Positions 13,801 to 26,881 of a stretch of DNA of 64,000 bases are shown piece after piece. This stretch comes from Siphlonurus alternatus (taxonomy: Eukaryota; Arthropoda; Insecta; Ephemeroptera; Siphlonuridae). Below the pieces are notes generated by a model, which saw nothing but the letters and a program-made list of their open reading frames with translations, did no database searches and had not been told where the DNA came from. Position 1 is the stretch's first letter; each line of letters opens with the position of its first letter. Location of the stretch: NCBI GenBank assembly GCA_949825025.1, contig OX463780.1, positions 36,746,979 to 36,810,978 of the forward strand, in the 5' to 3' direction. Position numbers and translations under genes: made by a program.

Positions 13801-16800
13801 TTATGACATTGAATTAAACTAATAACTCAAATATGTTGTATATTATAATAAACAATAATTTTATTAATGATAGCGATTACAAATTATGATATTGAATTAA
13901 GTTAATTTCAAATATGTATATTCACTGCAGTTAAGAGATTTCCTTGCTATATTATTTCGAGCAGGTTGGCTGCTTCTGCTTGATTAGCTTGTTCAGCTTC
14001 ACTTGATTAACACCTTGTTAAGTTAATTGGCTCCGCTCGGTGTGATAATGTGGCAGGCGCCGGGAGTAAACTGCCGGAATCGAAATGGGTGCAGCTGAAT
14101 GAGAAACTCTATAGAAATTGCTAGCAAATTATCAGATTCGAGCTGTGGACAATGCAATATAAATATAAGTTTTCAATTTTGTAAAACATTTATTTTTATC
14201 AAATGAAAATTGTAGGACGATGGGAATATAATTAATTATTTTTTTACTATGTATATAAATATATTTTTCTTACGTATATGCCATGACATAATTATTTATA
14301 TATTAATATAAATTAATATTATATAGACATGACATACATGCTAAATCATTGGATAATCGATGTTAAATACACAAAATTATTTATATTTGATATATTGACA
14401 TATATTGTAACTTTCATGCTGCCTCTCAGAGCTGATGTATTTTTAAAAGAGATTTTTTGTTTGTTTCTTTGTTTCATGAACAAAAAAACACCCATCTTTG
14501 TTGATCCAGTTTTTTTTTATCATTGCATGTCATTATATAATATTATATTTTATATTCTATTCAATATTGAAGATAATGTATTTTATTGCTTTACAGCATG
14601 ATTGCTCTGCCAATTACAAATAGTTTTCTGTGATTGTCTTGCGGCGAGCTTTTGAGTCACTGACGACTGACGACCTTGATCTCGCCAATTCCTCTCCAGA
14701 CTTTCCTTGTTTTGCTACAAGCAAATCAACACCAGGGGCACAAAAAAGACGAATTTACATCTGAGATGGAGAGAATAAAATGCCGCGAGTGAAGTCATCC
14801 ACTTGATAGGGCTTTGTGGTTGCATGTGTGAGCTGTAAACAAATCTATCGTTTCAATTTCTTGGAACTGAGTGTGTAATACAAAATAATGGTTTAGACTT
14901 CAGCAGACATCCGAGTCGTTGGTTCATGGTCCCTTTTTTCTTTTTTTCTTTTTTTTTTTTGCATTTTACTGGACAGCTCATCAGACACTTCTCCCCCCAC
15001 CCCCTTTAAATTAATGCAGCCAATTTCTACATTTTTACAGCTTGCTATTAAATTTCATTTCGTTTTGAATTATGTCCTTCGTCTCTTGACTATGTAGTGT
15101 TTTGTGAATGAAGTCGTTGACGGTAAAATTTAGCAAATGTCAGTATAAAATAATTCTGAAAGTGTGACGTTAATTGAGAAGCGCTATGAAGCCTTGTCAA
15201 TAATATGAATAATATATCATGATTTTGTCTTGGAACTTAAATTTTAAGTAATATTTTATTCTCTCTAGCAGGCTCGGACCTGGCCATTAGAGTTTGGTGT
15301 AATACTGTATACTATATCATTAATAATATTAACTCGTATAAAATTTATATCACATTAAAATCTATACTTTTCATGGTTTTGTTTTAGTTATTTTATAGAA
15401 TATACAGAATACTTACACAAGTGTGGTTGGGAGTCGACCATTTTCCATAAATATTATAAATATTTTTTATTATACTGCATGCAGGTTTAAGTGATTTTGA
15501 ACATTAATAATGTGTTCTTCCCTCTCCCCATCCTCTGAAACCCAATAGCAAAAACCCAAAAACTATACTTATATGATGAAAATAAACCAATACACCACAT
15601 TGCATGATTGCAGAACAAATTACATTATAATAATATGCAGTGAAGGACAATGGCTCCAAATATTAATAATATAATATATAGAACCCTCTCAACTCAATTG
15701 TTATACCTTAAGTGGGTCCGTCAAAATCTACTTAAGCTTATTTCAATCACAATCAGTAATAGTCGTAATGACCGTATAAATGAGAGCCGCCCAAGGGTTG
15801 GCTGGCCGCGGATCGAGACACGGCGACAATCGTGATGGGACGACTTGGCGGGCGCCTGACAGTCGTGGCGACAGTCTGTCAGCAGCTTTAATGAGGCCCT
15901 GAATAAATTATGATGGATTCAACGAAGCCGGTCGTTGCATGCATGGCCTTTGACTAATTGTCTGGTATATATTCTAAGTGATATGTATATGTGACATAGT
16001 CAAAGCTATATATTAATATACTATCACAGCGACTATAATATATAATATAATTATAGTTATCGCCTCTGCTGCATGCATTGTATACTAATTTGTAAGGCAC
16101 TGTTTCTTAATACACACAAAAAATACACCTAAATGTAAATTATGCTTTTTGATTTTTAGGATGCTTTTACTTTATATGTATAAAAGGGATCTTGTTTGAT
16201 TTTAACTTGATTTCAGACAGTAAAATTAATCCTGCATATATATAGTATTATATGTACACAAAGTGTACAGTATATAAGACTGCAGAGGGTCTTTGTACTG
16301 CAATTTACCCTCCTTATTTATATTTATGCTATCATCATGCCATGCAATTTTTTATTATATAAACATTTCACATGGCATATAAAAGTGAGATAAACTAAAA
16401 ATATTTAACAATATGCAATGAGCCAATAAAAGAATAAAACAAAATCAATTTATTATACTGTCATGCACTATATAAAATGACCATGCAGTCGCGATTTGCA
16501 TTAAATTTAGTAAATTACGCAATCGTTTACTTTTGTTTCAGATTCTGATGTAGTCACGAAGGGGGTTGTATGCACGCGTGTGGCGCCAAACTTCCAATAT
16601 AAAATATTAATATCCGTGATAGTATGCTGGGGGGCTGGCGCCGTGGTGGCCCCACCTGTGGACACCTTGGCTCCAACGGTGCGTGCGTGAGGCGCCACCA
16701 GACCGCGCGGCACCCTCTGTGAGGATCGAGGCGCCAGAGAGGCTGTAATATATACCGTTTGATTTTGCCAGGCGTCGTGAATTAGTAGACAGCTCATAAA

Positions 16801-18528
16801 TTCAAACCATGCAAATATTGCAACGACGTGATTTAATACATGCACAATCTCATAGTGGCATAAAACCACGTAACACGTACATCATGCAGCGTGCACAACA
16901 AAACGCTAAATAAATAATAGACTTAAAGTTACGTATAATTAACAAAGGCTATGTTGTGGAAGGGCAGTGATATGGATATACAGTGATTTCAAACTACAAT
17001 ATACAGTATTATACATCATATTATGCGTAATTTGGTAATTTCCAAGTACTGTACAACGGAAAAGAGAATGATTTTAAAAGTTTCATAAAAACCAAAATTT
17101 TGAGATGTTAGCTATATAATATAGAGGATTATTTATTATTTACGTATTTGTAGTGCATGCCATGATGTAATTTCATAATTGTGCATGCTGTGTATAATAA
17201 GCTGCTGAATATTAAAAATTTGAATTTGAATATTGTTAGGGCCTGTGCAGTATAATATAGACCACATACCACATTCAATAGATAGATTCGTTGCATGCAA
17301 CGAACGTTTCCGAAATTTTATGCAGAGGTTTGAAAATTATTAAAACTTGAATATTGCTTTGACAAATATACTATCAATGTATCCACAATAAGAATTTTCT
17401 GCAATGTATTGGATACAATAAACAAATCAAATCAAATCAAAATATAATAATAAACAATCGATGCATTTAAATTTAAAATGTGCACCGTATAATATATAAA
17501 TAATATAAATTGTTTACAATTTATTGAATTTAAATTATTTATAGTTTTTTTTTTTTTTTTTTTTTTTTTGCATGATACATTATTTTCTTCAATTCTATTT
17601 TTATACATAAATAATAAATTATCTATGTGTACGCAAAGAGCATTTTATACTATTTTTCAATTATTGTAATATAATTTATGACGAGAGGTTCAAACCTTTT
17701 CGATCCTCCCCATGATTATTGTTTTCCTTATTTGGCTCTGCCAACGATTGTTACAACACGAAGGGGAAAGTGATATAATCTCTTATTCACTGAGAACAAT
17801 CAGTATACGTTCTTGGTAGCCGGACTGGCGCCTGTCTCCGTCGCGGCACCCCTCCTGGCGCCGTCTGTCCCGGGAAAGGTGAGGCGCCGCACGACTGTCC
17901 TGCGTGCAACCCTCGTCAAATGCAATTACCATATGGCCATTTTTTACGTATGCCTTGCATAACCAGCATAACCCTCAGCGAGCATCTAGTACAAGCTGAG
18001 GCAACCGAATTACTGACAATGAAGTAAAATTGTCAATTCTAAGCAGCAGGTTGTACATTCAGACACGTGTATTGTGAATTACCATAAGGCCACAAATTGT
18101 CATTTGTATCGTAATTCTTGGCAGACTTGGTGTTCATGAGCAATGTATAGCATTACATTTAAAATTTAAATAACGCTTATTATATAAATACAATGACTCA
18201 TACTTTTAGTGTTGTGCTGCACATGGCACATGTATATATGCATACGATGCCACACGATTATTATTTATACACATGAATAACAAAAATAATTTGTTAATAT
18301 CACTTAATTAATTAATTAATTAATACTTCATTCATCCCTCCCTTTGATTCTATTAACTAAAACAGGAAATTTATCAATTACAATTAAGTTTGCTTTCGTT
18401 GCATGTTATATTTCCAAATTTGATACTGCAATGTTATTTAGATATTACATGCAAACTAACATGATAGGCTTAGCTCAATATAATTAATATATTTATATAT
18501 AAAAAAAACTCTTTTACTTTTTCATTGA
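7843..18528. other. 10.7-kb AT-rich gene desert with short GC islands
   Basis: No conserved coding sequence is seen. GC-richer islands of ~100-280 bp interrupt the AT-rich background near 8180-8460, 9960-10240, 12420-12540, 12950-13160, 13940-14120, 14635-14800, 15770-15900, 16550-16750 and 17810-17950. Several carry E-box, CRE-half or GGCGCC motifs. Poly-T runs lie near 9103-9123 and 17547-17570. A (ATTG)n-tailed dispersed fragment sits at 12001-12056. The islands are candidate regulatory modules only. Confidence 0.4.
12001..12056 (-). repeat. Dispersed repeat end with (ATTG)n tail, copy 1
   Basis: A GATTGATTGATTGG tail followed by TTGGTATTTTGGGGCAATTG and a TTTTGGTCAT end recurs at 57,800-57,843. 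On the minus strand it reads as a short unique 3' end followed by a CAAT-type microsatellite tail, as in CR1-like non-LTR elements. That assignment is inferred. Confidence 0.5.
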
Positions 18529-18673
18529 TAATGGGAGCGATTCACGAAGCATGCAGTTAGCCAGGTTTCTAACCATGTTTAACTATAAATAATGCAGTTT
18601 TACATGTTAAACCACCTATATAATTAAACGTGGTTAGAAACCTGGCTAGCTGCTTTGTGAATCGCACCCATTA
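18529..18673. mobile_element. 145-bp foldback element
   Basis: The left arm (TAATGGGAGCGATTCACGAA, then GCCAGGTTTCTAACCA) pairs with the right arm (TGGTTAGAAACCTGGCTAGC, then GTGAATCGCACCCATTA) around a short AT-rich loop. The TA at both outer ends would fit a Tc1/mariner-like target. No coding capacity; single copy in this window. Confidence 0.65.
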
Positions 18674-18684
18674 ATATATACCTC

Positions 18685-18690
<6 letters not shown>

Positions 18691-18757
<67 letters not shown>

Positions 18758-18770
18758 TATATATATATAT
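18691..18770. repeat. (TA)n microsatellite
   Basis: About 80 bp of alternating TA with one AAAT interruption, immediately beyond the 145-bp foldback. Confidence 0.95.
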
Positions 18771-19399
18771 CTTAAAATCATAATTAAATTAGGTCAGCAA
18801 AATTAATTAAAACTAACTGATTATAAAAATATATTATTTTTGATATTATTTCATTATTTATTGTATTTTTTTTTCTTTTTGTTAGTCAAAATTTTACGCT
18901 CAATTACTTTCATTAAAAATAACCAAAAGAGATAAATAAATCGACCGTTCACAATTAATAAGAAACTCTTTGTATTTTTTTTTTCTCCTGATCCGTTCAC
19001 TGCGGCTACGAAGTGAAGGGCCCGACAGATAGATCGGAGGGCTGTCGAGGTCTAATATTGGCTGCACGTGGAAAGTCCCGTTTATTTTGTAAAGGGGTTT
19101 TCCCACCCGTTTCTGGTCGCTAACTATAAGAGAGTCGTAATAATAATAATAATAATACCTTACAATGCATACAGTGTGTCGCCTCGACGGTGGCTGCTGA
19201 GGGGTCCGCTATTTGCGACGTGCCAAGGTCTCTCTCGCTCTGTTATTTTGTACCAGCACTCATGGGACAGTCGACCTTTCTGTCACCATGCAGAGCTCAT
19301 TGCACTTGAAGGTATCAAAATTACGCAATAACTGTCAAAGGCTTGCCGACCTTGCTTGTAAGGAATCTCCCTTTCAAATTGTGTAGCGCTAAAGATTGT
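18771..19399. other. Non-coding stretch with GC-richer patch
   Basis: The patch at about 18,990-19,310 contains two unremarkable short open frames and a (TAA)n tract at 19,139-19,157. I see nothing else that can be supported. Confidence 0.4.
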
Positions 19400-19407
19400 A
19401 TAGCATA

Positions 19408-20560
19408 CAGGGGCGTAGACAAGGGGGGGGTTTTGGGTGTTATAACCCCCCCCTTGAGAGCTGAACCTTAGTAAATTTTAAGGGAAAAATAACAAAAAAT
19501 GGTACTCGACGGATACGATTTAGCTAAAATTTTATGAAAAATTTTCTTAAAAAAAAAAAAAACTTTAAAAATTTATATCCCCGAAACACATTGTTAATAT
19601 ATACATCTTTAATTTATTTAAAATCGGTCTACAATATTATGATTATTTAACTATGGTATAATTCTATTATGATAATTATATTATGTAGTATTCATTATTA
19701 AGTTTTTTTTTGTTTTTGTATAAGAAAGACACTATAAAGACAACAATTTAAAGTATAAAAAATGTGATTTTTTAAAAACATTCCCCGCATGATGTTCAGC
19801 ATAACAATAAAAATTATATATAGTATTTTATTATTTTTTAATTAATTATATAGGTATATTACATCTTGCAATTGCTAGTTTCATTGTCTCATGTAAGTCA
19901 CATGTATAATACTGTACGTATATATTTAAATTTATTATTGAAGTTAAAAAAATCCGATTTTTAAATGTATTAATTTTACAATATACTTAATGTAATGAAT
20001 TGATTTTCCTGTTTTAAAAATTTAAATATAAATATATTTTCTTGCTCGTACATTAGTACATCGTCTTAAAATGTGGTCTATTTTTTTATAAGAAAAAGTA
20101 CTGTAGTGACAAAAATATTGTAACTGCATAATTAACGATTTACAAATATAAGAAATTTGCTGCAACTTTTCATCGAAAAAAATTATAGTCGACGTCCCTT
20201 TTTCAAAAAAATCGCACACCATGAAACTAATAAAAATAATATAAAAGTGGTTATTAGATGAATTACTTGATTTAACTAAAATTATTTACTCAAAGCTTTA
20301 TTTATTACGTTAGTGCACGTACAATATTGAAAATAAATTAAAAAAATAGGATGCAAAAAATATAAAAATATTGCATCAAGCCATACATTCTTTATAATAG
20401 TATTTTTTAATAATTTTACCCTAAAAAAGGGGCGTGTCCTTAAAAAAATCGCGCCTGCGGCGGGCTATTGGGGGGCTACGCCCCCCAAACCCCCCAGTGG
20501 GCTATTCTCAATCTTTATCTTCAAGAACCCCCCCTTGAACAAATCCTGGCTACGCCACTG
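19408..20560 (+). mobile_element. Non-autonomous hAT-type DNA transposon, 1.15 kb
   Basis: The left end begins CAGGGGCGTAGACAAGGGGG and the right end finishes CTGGCTACGCCACTG, imperfect inverted repeats of the CAGnGGCG type typical of hAT elements. The element is flanked by an exact 8-bp duplication ATAGCATA (19,400-19,407 and 20,561-20,568), the hAT target-site length. The interior is AT-rich with no transposase-length frame, so it is a non-autonomous or internally replaced derivative. G/C runs adjoin both termini. The intact duplication argues for a relatively young insertion. Confidence 0.88.
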
Positions 20561-20568
20561 ATAGCATA

Positions 20569-23500
20569 TATAGGCTAAAAATCATTGTCTGCATGTTCGG
20601 TAAATAAAAGTGTTCCAGGATTTAACACCCTTTGAATTATAATATATTTCATTGCTCATTGATTATTGAATGGATTTCAAAAATGGTGCAAGATGTGCAA
20701 TTTGATAATGAGGAGGATATTTCATAATACATTCCCGTGAGTTCTTTTAAATTAACAAGAGGGGCGTCTGAAAAATACCCCATGACTGTATCACCGTTTC
20801 TGTTGGATTACATAAAGTTTGGAGTCAATCCAACTGGACTGATATATTTGTATAATAATATTTCAAAGGTAATATACATGGAAGGGGAAGAATATAATAA
20901 TATCATTTGTGAAAATATAATGAGTAAGCATATTGTTATTTAAAACTTACTGCCGCTTGCATATACTTAAATTCTTAAATAAATTTAAATATAATAATAT
21001 ATATAACTTATAAGGTATAAATACATAAAAAAAATTATGCGGGTTGTAATTAATTTATCCTCGAACAAAAATATTCATAAAACATTGACGGTTTATTCGA
21101 GGATAAAATTCACATATATTTGCGAACAAAATTAGTCCAATGAATATTACGATAAATTGCAACCGGAAATTGTGAAAGATTAAGAAATAAAACAGTCATC
21201 TCATTCATTCCGATCAATGTTTTTACAACAAATTATGAAATAATAAAATTACATTCTTTTTCCTTGTACCGTTTAGTGCTTCATCTATATACCTGGTCCC
21301 AACAATAGTGTTACTGCCTTGGAGCAAACTTCATCTATTAATCCATTTGAAAGTATTCCCGAAAAAGCAACCTGGGTTCAGGTATCGCGGCCGCGTGGGC
21401 ACGAGATTGAAGATGCTGGCGCCTCCTCGTCGCGCCGTGTCTACAGCGAGAGCATGAGTCATCCGTGACGTCATCAGTGTGTGCCGCTGACCAACTTACC
21501 TTGCCTTACCTGAGCGCTGCTGCTGCTGTTCTATATGGCGCGCAGGCGTGGGAGACTTTCCTTCTGCTCGCTTTTGTCTACGTATGGACGACGACAAACG
21601 TGCATGCTGATCAGAAAACTGAAAACTGTACACACATGGGCACAGAAAACGAGATCTCTCGTGATGGCTGTTAATTTTATCATTTATTAATTAATAATAA
21701 AATTATTATAGATAATAATTATTATAAAATACGAAAATAAAGGAAAGCATGCATCTAGATTATCATTAAAATATAATATATTTGCTACAATTAATAATTA
21801 TAAAATGCATTAAAAGGAGAATAGACGAAAAAGAAATTAAGTTACAAAAGTAACAATTAAAAGTTGCAATAATTGCAATTTCTTTTTCTTAAATTGATTC
21901 TTTGTGCAGTGTAGAATAAGACACTGAAGAGAGTAAAGAAAAAAAAATGTAACTTTAGATGCTCGTGGGAAAAAATTGTGAAACTCTATTATCCTATTTA
22001 AGTTTGTCATCTAAGTGTGTCTCACAAGTCATAAAAACCAGCAGCTATATACGAGAGTTTGTGACCGCAGGTTTGAGAATTAATTTGGCGCCACTTGGTG
22101 CCGCGACTCCTCGCCGCCCGCCGACAGCAGATCGCGATCTAAAGAGATGGCGTCATTGGCGAGTGACGTCACCCACGGAACTCGCCAGGAATGTCGTGCA
22201 TTTCCGGACGTGAGATTTGTGAACCTTGTCGCTGGCTGCACTTGAGTGAAGTTAAGAAGCATATATTATTATTATATGCATCATGCACTCTCTTATTATG
22301 TATAAAGGTATAAAGGTATAATATATTATGAAATAAATAGCAACCCCTAAATAAATTTCTTAGCATTATCTAATAATAATAAAAAAAAATATGTTCCAGT
22401 GGTAATGTTAAAATTAAGATAAAAAAAATATATATTTTGAAGTGATAAAGGTGATAAATTTGGTACAGATCGGACAAAATTTACAATTAAACTTTATTTT
22501 CAGATTCCCATATTAATTTCAATAAGCATGCATCACAGTGCGGGGACTTAATTATTCGATCTAAATGTTATAATTAACATAATATGTAGACTTTACATCA
22601 GCATGCACGACATGCACGTCAATATTATTTGAAATAATTAAATTTAATTACAACTAGCATAATATATTAAAACAGAAAAATTGCAAACTAAGTGCCAATA
22701 TATGGTGCGTATGAAATGCAATATTATAATTTCTGTGATCGACTAATTATGAAATACTTTGACCTCGACATACGAATATTAATTTATGTTATGCATGCAA
22801 TAAATCATTTTTGAATTAGAACAAATTATAATATTATTAATATTCTCATTATACATTTTGCTTTCATCCATGTAGTAACATTAATGCATTATTTATTTAT
22901 AATGATATTATAATGCACTCTGAGTAACATACTGTTAATAAATATTATAAAATTATTTGTATAAAATTCTCGCGAGTTCTGCTGCTCAATTTCATAAATT
23001 TAATGTACATTATTTTCATGTTCCATAACTTAATTAAACTTAATTAAGTGCATGGATCTGGTGCTAATATATATATAATATAAATGTTGAAGAAATTAAA
23101 ATTGTGTCATTAATTCAATAGAATGCTATCAAAACTACAGCTGTCATTTTAACATGTGTGCAGCTGAGAATGTGTATAACAACATTTTTATATCTGTTAT
23201 CGTCTTTTTTTTACTACCCATATAATAACCCATATGGTATATAGTACCCACAATATCATATATTATTAGCTTTGTATAACCATTTTGCACATCGAGACAG
23301 CGAGTCTTGCATTCTCAGGTGACGATAACAACTCGCGTCAACTGTTACTGCTGCAGCGAGATGGCTTGCTTCAACAGAGAGACGGCCGGGCGGAGTCTGG
23401 CGCGCCTTTTATGGGCACGATCATGCAACTATTGTACACGGCGGCCCGTGCGGGGAAAGTGGTCTCGACTGCAGCGTTGTCCCGGTGACTTCGCAGCTGC

Positions 23501-23659
23501 TACACATTTTTGTGTTAATTTCGAGAAAATGTGTGTAAATGAAAACAACTGAACTCATGCAGACCATTAGAAATTTATTTACACCGAGTATACGCAAGCC
23601 ATTATGAATAAAATATTTTGTAATCCATTAGCTGAAATAATATTGATTTTGCTTCAATT
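20569..23659. other. AT-rich stretch with GC islands, no gene recognised
   Basis: GC-richer islands lie near 21,370-21,650, 22,030-22,250 and 23,300-23,520. The first two contain TGACGTCA (21,466 and 22,164) and GGCGCC (21,418 and 22,087). Short open frames inside them give peptides I do not recognise. They may be regulatory islands; the rest is AT-rich filler. Confidence 0.4.
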
Positions 23660-23775
23660 TAATTCAAGATTTGCAAAAATTTCGAGGAGGAGGAGGGAGG
23701 GGGGCAGTCTGCAGCCCCCTCAGCCACCCGCCTGGATCCGCGTCAAAGACTTCAAATGTTTTTGATCCGCGCCTG
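23660..23775 (-). mobile_element. Degraded relic of the 166-bp hAT MITE family
   Basis: Read on the minus strand, the GCGGATCCAGGCGGGTGG phrase followed by a G-run, GCAG, a C-run and CGAAATTTT matches the left half of the intact copy at 36,744. A second family terminus (GGATCAAA-like variant of GATCCGCGCCTG) ends near 23,774. No target duplication is visible. Confidence 0.55.
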
Positions 23776-24510
23776 CAGCTTAGGACACAGAAATTATCTT
23801 CTCGAGGGTTATCACTACGTCTGCATGCTCTTTTTGTGCGTGCATGGTCGTTATAATCTATTCTGGAATTGTGGTGAAATTTTAGGGGGATGGTTAGTTA
23901 GACTGCATCATGCACGAGTGCTCTTTTTTTTATATACCTCTGTCATCGACATCTCTTTGTATCTTGCAATGGAACTGCATGCAGCTCCAGTAGACTAGGT
24001 AGGGGCAAAATTTATGCTGGTCGAGGTGTACGTGAGCCAAATAAGTGATGGAGTAATAAATTGTATAAAAATTTAGCACCCTTTACAACATGACCGTTGT
24101 GCCGTTATAGAAGTTATATATAGTACATAAAAATGTGTTGACATCCTGAAACCGCACGCTCCATGCTCTTATCTGGCAAATATTTGATACCGGAGACAGA
24201 TAACTGAGCGCACCTCCACAATAATTCCATGATGCTCGTAATTTTCTCTCATCTCAGTAAATATTTGCACATTTATTTTTCTCGCTATAAAAATACGTTG
24301 CTGCCATATTTCTTGATTTTTTTGTTAATTTTAGTGAAATTAATGAATTTTAATTTTTTAAATTAAGATTTTTAAATCCGTTTGACCATTTTTTTTGTAT
24401 ACCTCTGTGTTAAAAAGTGGAGAGGCTAGTCAGGGATCCCTCACCCAGCCTTATGGCCATACAGTCCGAGCCTGAATGCAGGAGTTGGTTCTATGGTTCT
24501 ATATGCATCC
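23776..24510. other. Non-coding stretch
   Basis: I see nothing that I can support apart from short unrecognised frames around 23,756-23,998. Confidence 0.4.
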
Positions 24511-24599
24511 TTAATTAATTAATTAATTAATTAATTAATTAATTAATTAATTAATTAATTAATTAATTAATTAATTAATTAATTAATTAATTAATTAAT
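24511..24599. repeat. (TTAA)n microsatellite
   Basis: About 89 bp of perfect TTAA/AATT tetranucleotide, ending 13 bp before a foldback MITE. Confidence 0.95.
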
Positions 24600-24612
24600 C
24601 CTTAATTAAGTA

Positions 24613-24932
24613 ATGGAGTATTGACCTCAATTTTTTTTATTGCAGAAATGGATAGAGGGTGCAAAGTTATGCTACCCTGATTTTTTTTCAGATTTTTTAG
24701 AGCCCGGGAAGTATTTTTAAAAAATTATTGAAAGTTCTTTTTGTGACGTCACGAGACGCCGCTCTTTAAGAAAAAGATAGGACTTGACGCCGCGTGACGT
24801 CACAAATAGGACTTTCAATAATTTTTTAAAAATACTTCCCGGGCTCTAAAAAATCGGAAAAAAATCAGGGTAGCATAACTTTTTACCCTCTATCCATTTC
24901 TGCAATAAAAAAATTTGAGGACAATACTCCAT
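24613..24932. mobile_element. Palindromic MITE, family B, copy 1
   Basis: A 320-bp near-perfect palindrome. It begins ATGGAGTATTGACCTCAA and ends TTGAGGACAATACTCCAT, with TA on both outer sides, fitting a Tc1/mariner-like TA target. Two TGACGTCA octamers (24,744 and 24,795) sit symmetrically near the centre, each inside a GTGACGTCAC context. A second copy is nested at 39,650-39,981. Confidence 0.82.
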
Positions 24933-24991
24933 TATTAATCATACAATAAAATATGATTATATATTTTCCAAAAAGTGTTGCTAACCACTTA

Positions 24992-24999
<8 letters not shown>

Positions 25000-25079
<80 letters not shown>
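25000..25079. repeat. (TA)n microsatellite
   Basis: About 80 bp of uninterrupted TA dinucleotide. Confidence 0.95.
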
Positions 25080-25082
<3 letters not shown>

Positions 25083-26800
25083 CTTAATGCCCTTAATCCT
25101 TAATATACAGTATACTTCATAGTCAATTAGTTAATTAGTTTAAATTTATTCAGTTTTATTTGTTTATTCAATTTACAAACTTAATGAACTTTGTTAAAGT
25201 TCAGTTATCTGCAATGTATAAACATTAAAATACATCAAATACACCAATTAATATCATTGATGGTCATCATCGCGTTAGCAACAGTACCAAATATCATCAT
25301 TCTGAATCTTAATAGCCGCTAATTATATTGTTTGTCTGTTTTTCCAAGTGCGTGGGTCGCTACACAAACTCTCTTGGTGTTGGGTGGCTGCTCACTACGC
25401 AAACATCAGAAATAGCTGCTGCATAGGCTGTGAGATCGTCGGCGTCAGTTTTTGCAGACGTGGAGCTCACGTGGGGTCGCGACTAAATCTCCTCTAGCTG
25501 ATGAAAAGATCAAAGCACACGAGCCCCGCCTCATCGTGACGAGGGTGCATTTGTCTGTCCGTGCCTTTGCTACTTAATTATATAAGAATGACCTGCGCAA
25601 TGAGAGAGTCATGGTGACAGGATGTGTTATTGTTTTCATCAGCATTATTTATATTTTATATTTATTATTTTTTTTTAGTATTTATTATCTTGTAAAGACT
25701 TTAAAAACCTCTCATCAGAAGATGTTCTGTTCTATTTACAAGTAAATAATTAAAATAATACATCAGTAATTTTATAATAATGATCTGATGATATAATAAC
25801 AAAAAGTTTAATAAGAGTTCAGTAAAAAATTTACAACACTATTAATTCTATTAAAATATAGTACTGATGTTGAGTTTATACTATTAACAAATTTTTGTGA
25901 GCTAAAAATATTTTCTAATGTATGCAGTTTCTTTTTTCCTATAATATAATAATGGTATTCTGTAAAATATTGATTTACAAGAAAAATTATGTTCATAAAT
26001 CTTAAATATTTCTACAATAACATCGTTATTTATAAGTTGCTCAATAATAATATATGCATACATATATATTATATCAATCATTCAGACACAAAATGCATTC
26101 TGTATATACGATATGCGTCGATATGCAACTCATATTGCAACAAAGAACTTACAAATTAATGACAACATAATTGTATAGCATTCATTTGATTTATTATACA
26201 AGCATGATACATTTTCTATATTATAACTTCCAACTCTGATGTAGCTGTTTTACAATCTTATATAAATGCGATAGCTTCTGTCGATATTATCACTGACGTA
26301 CTCGCGATGTTTTTGTCTCTCAGCTGATATGAGAAGGCCAAGGTCTATGTGCAACAACATCTGAGTCGCAGGCATCTTCATCACGCCACGACGATTTTGT
26401 CAGCTGACTGTCGCACGCCATCCTCTCATTCATCAATGTTGACGTAATTGTCAGGTAGTTTGACGTGGGGCCGAGACACGACACACTTGCTCAGTTAGAT
26501 TCAGAATAGAAGAGAGAAAAATGTTTTAGTTTCTATCATCATTATTATAATGGACAACTGTCATGAAATTTTTATGGCAAATTTGAATAGACGAGCTCGA
26601 ATTATAATATGTAATTATAAATTTTTGTCAGAATTTTTTTTAACTCTCTATATAATAATATATTACCCTAAAAATCGAAGGGAAAAATGATGAAAATTTC
26701 CTTCAATAACATGCTTGCACGTTAAATATATTATAGCAGGAATATGACAACACAGCGTTTTGCAGCATGATTTTAAAGGCGTTCAAAAAGGGTTAAAAGA
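25080..26800. other. AT-rich stretch with two GC islands
   Basis: Island 25,360-25,560 contains a TCF-like AAGATCAAAG and GTCGCGACTAAATC. Island 26,280-26,490 contains GTCAGCTGACTG (palindromic E-box), CAGCTGAT and two TGACGT half-sites. They are candidate regulatory modules by composition and motif content only; no coding sequence is recognised. Confidence 0.35.
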
Positions 26801-26802
26801 AA

Positions 26803-26804
26803 AA

Positions 26805-26879
<75 letters not shown>

Positions 26880-26881
26880 AA
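26803..26881. repeat. (AAAT)n microsatellite
   Basis: About 79 bp of perfect AAAT tetranucleotide. Confidence 0.95.
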
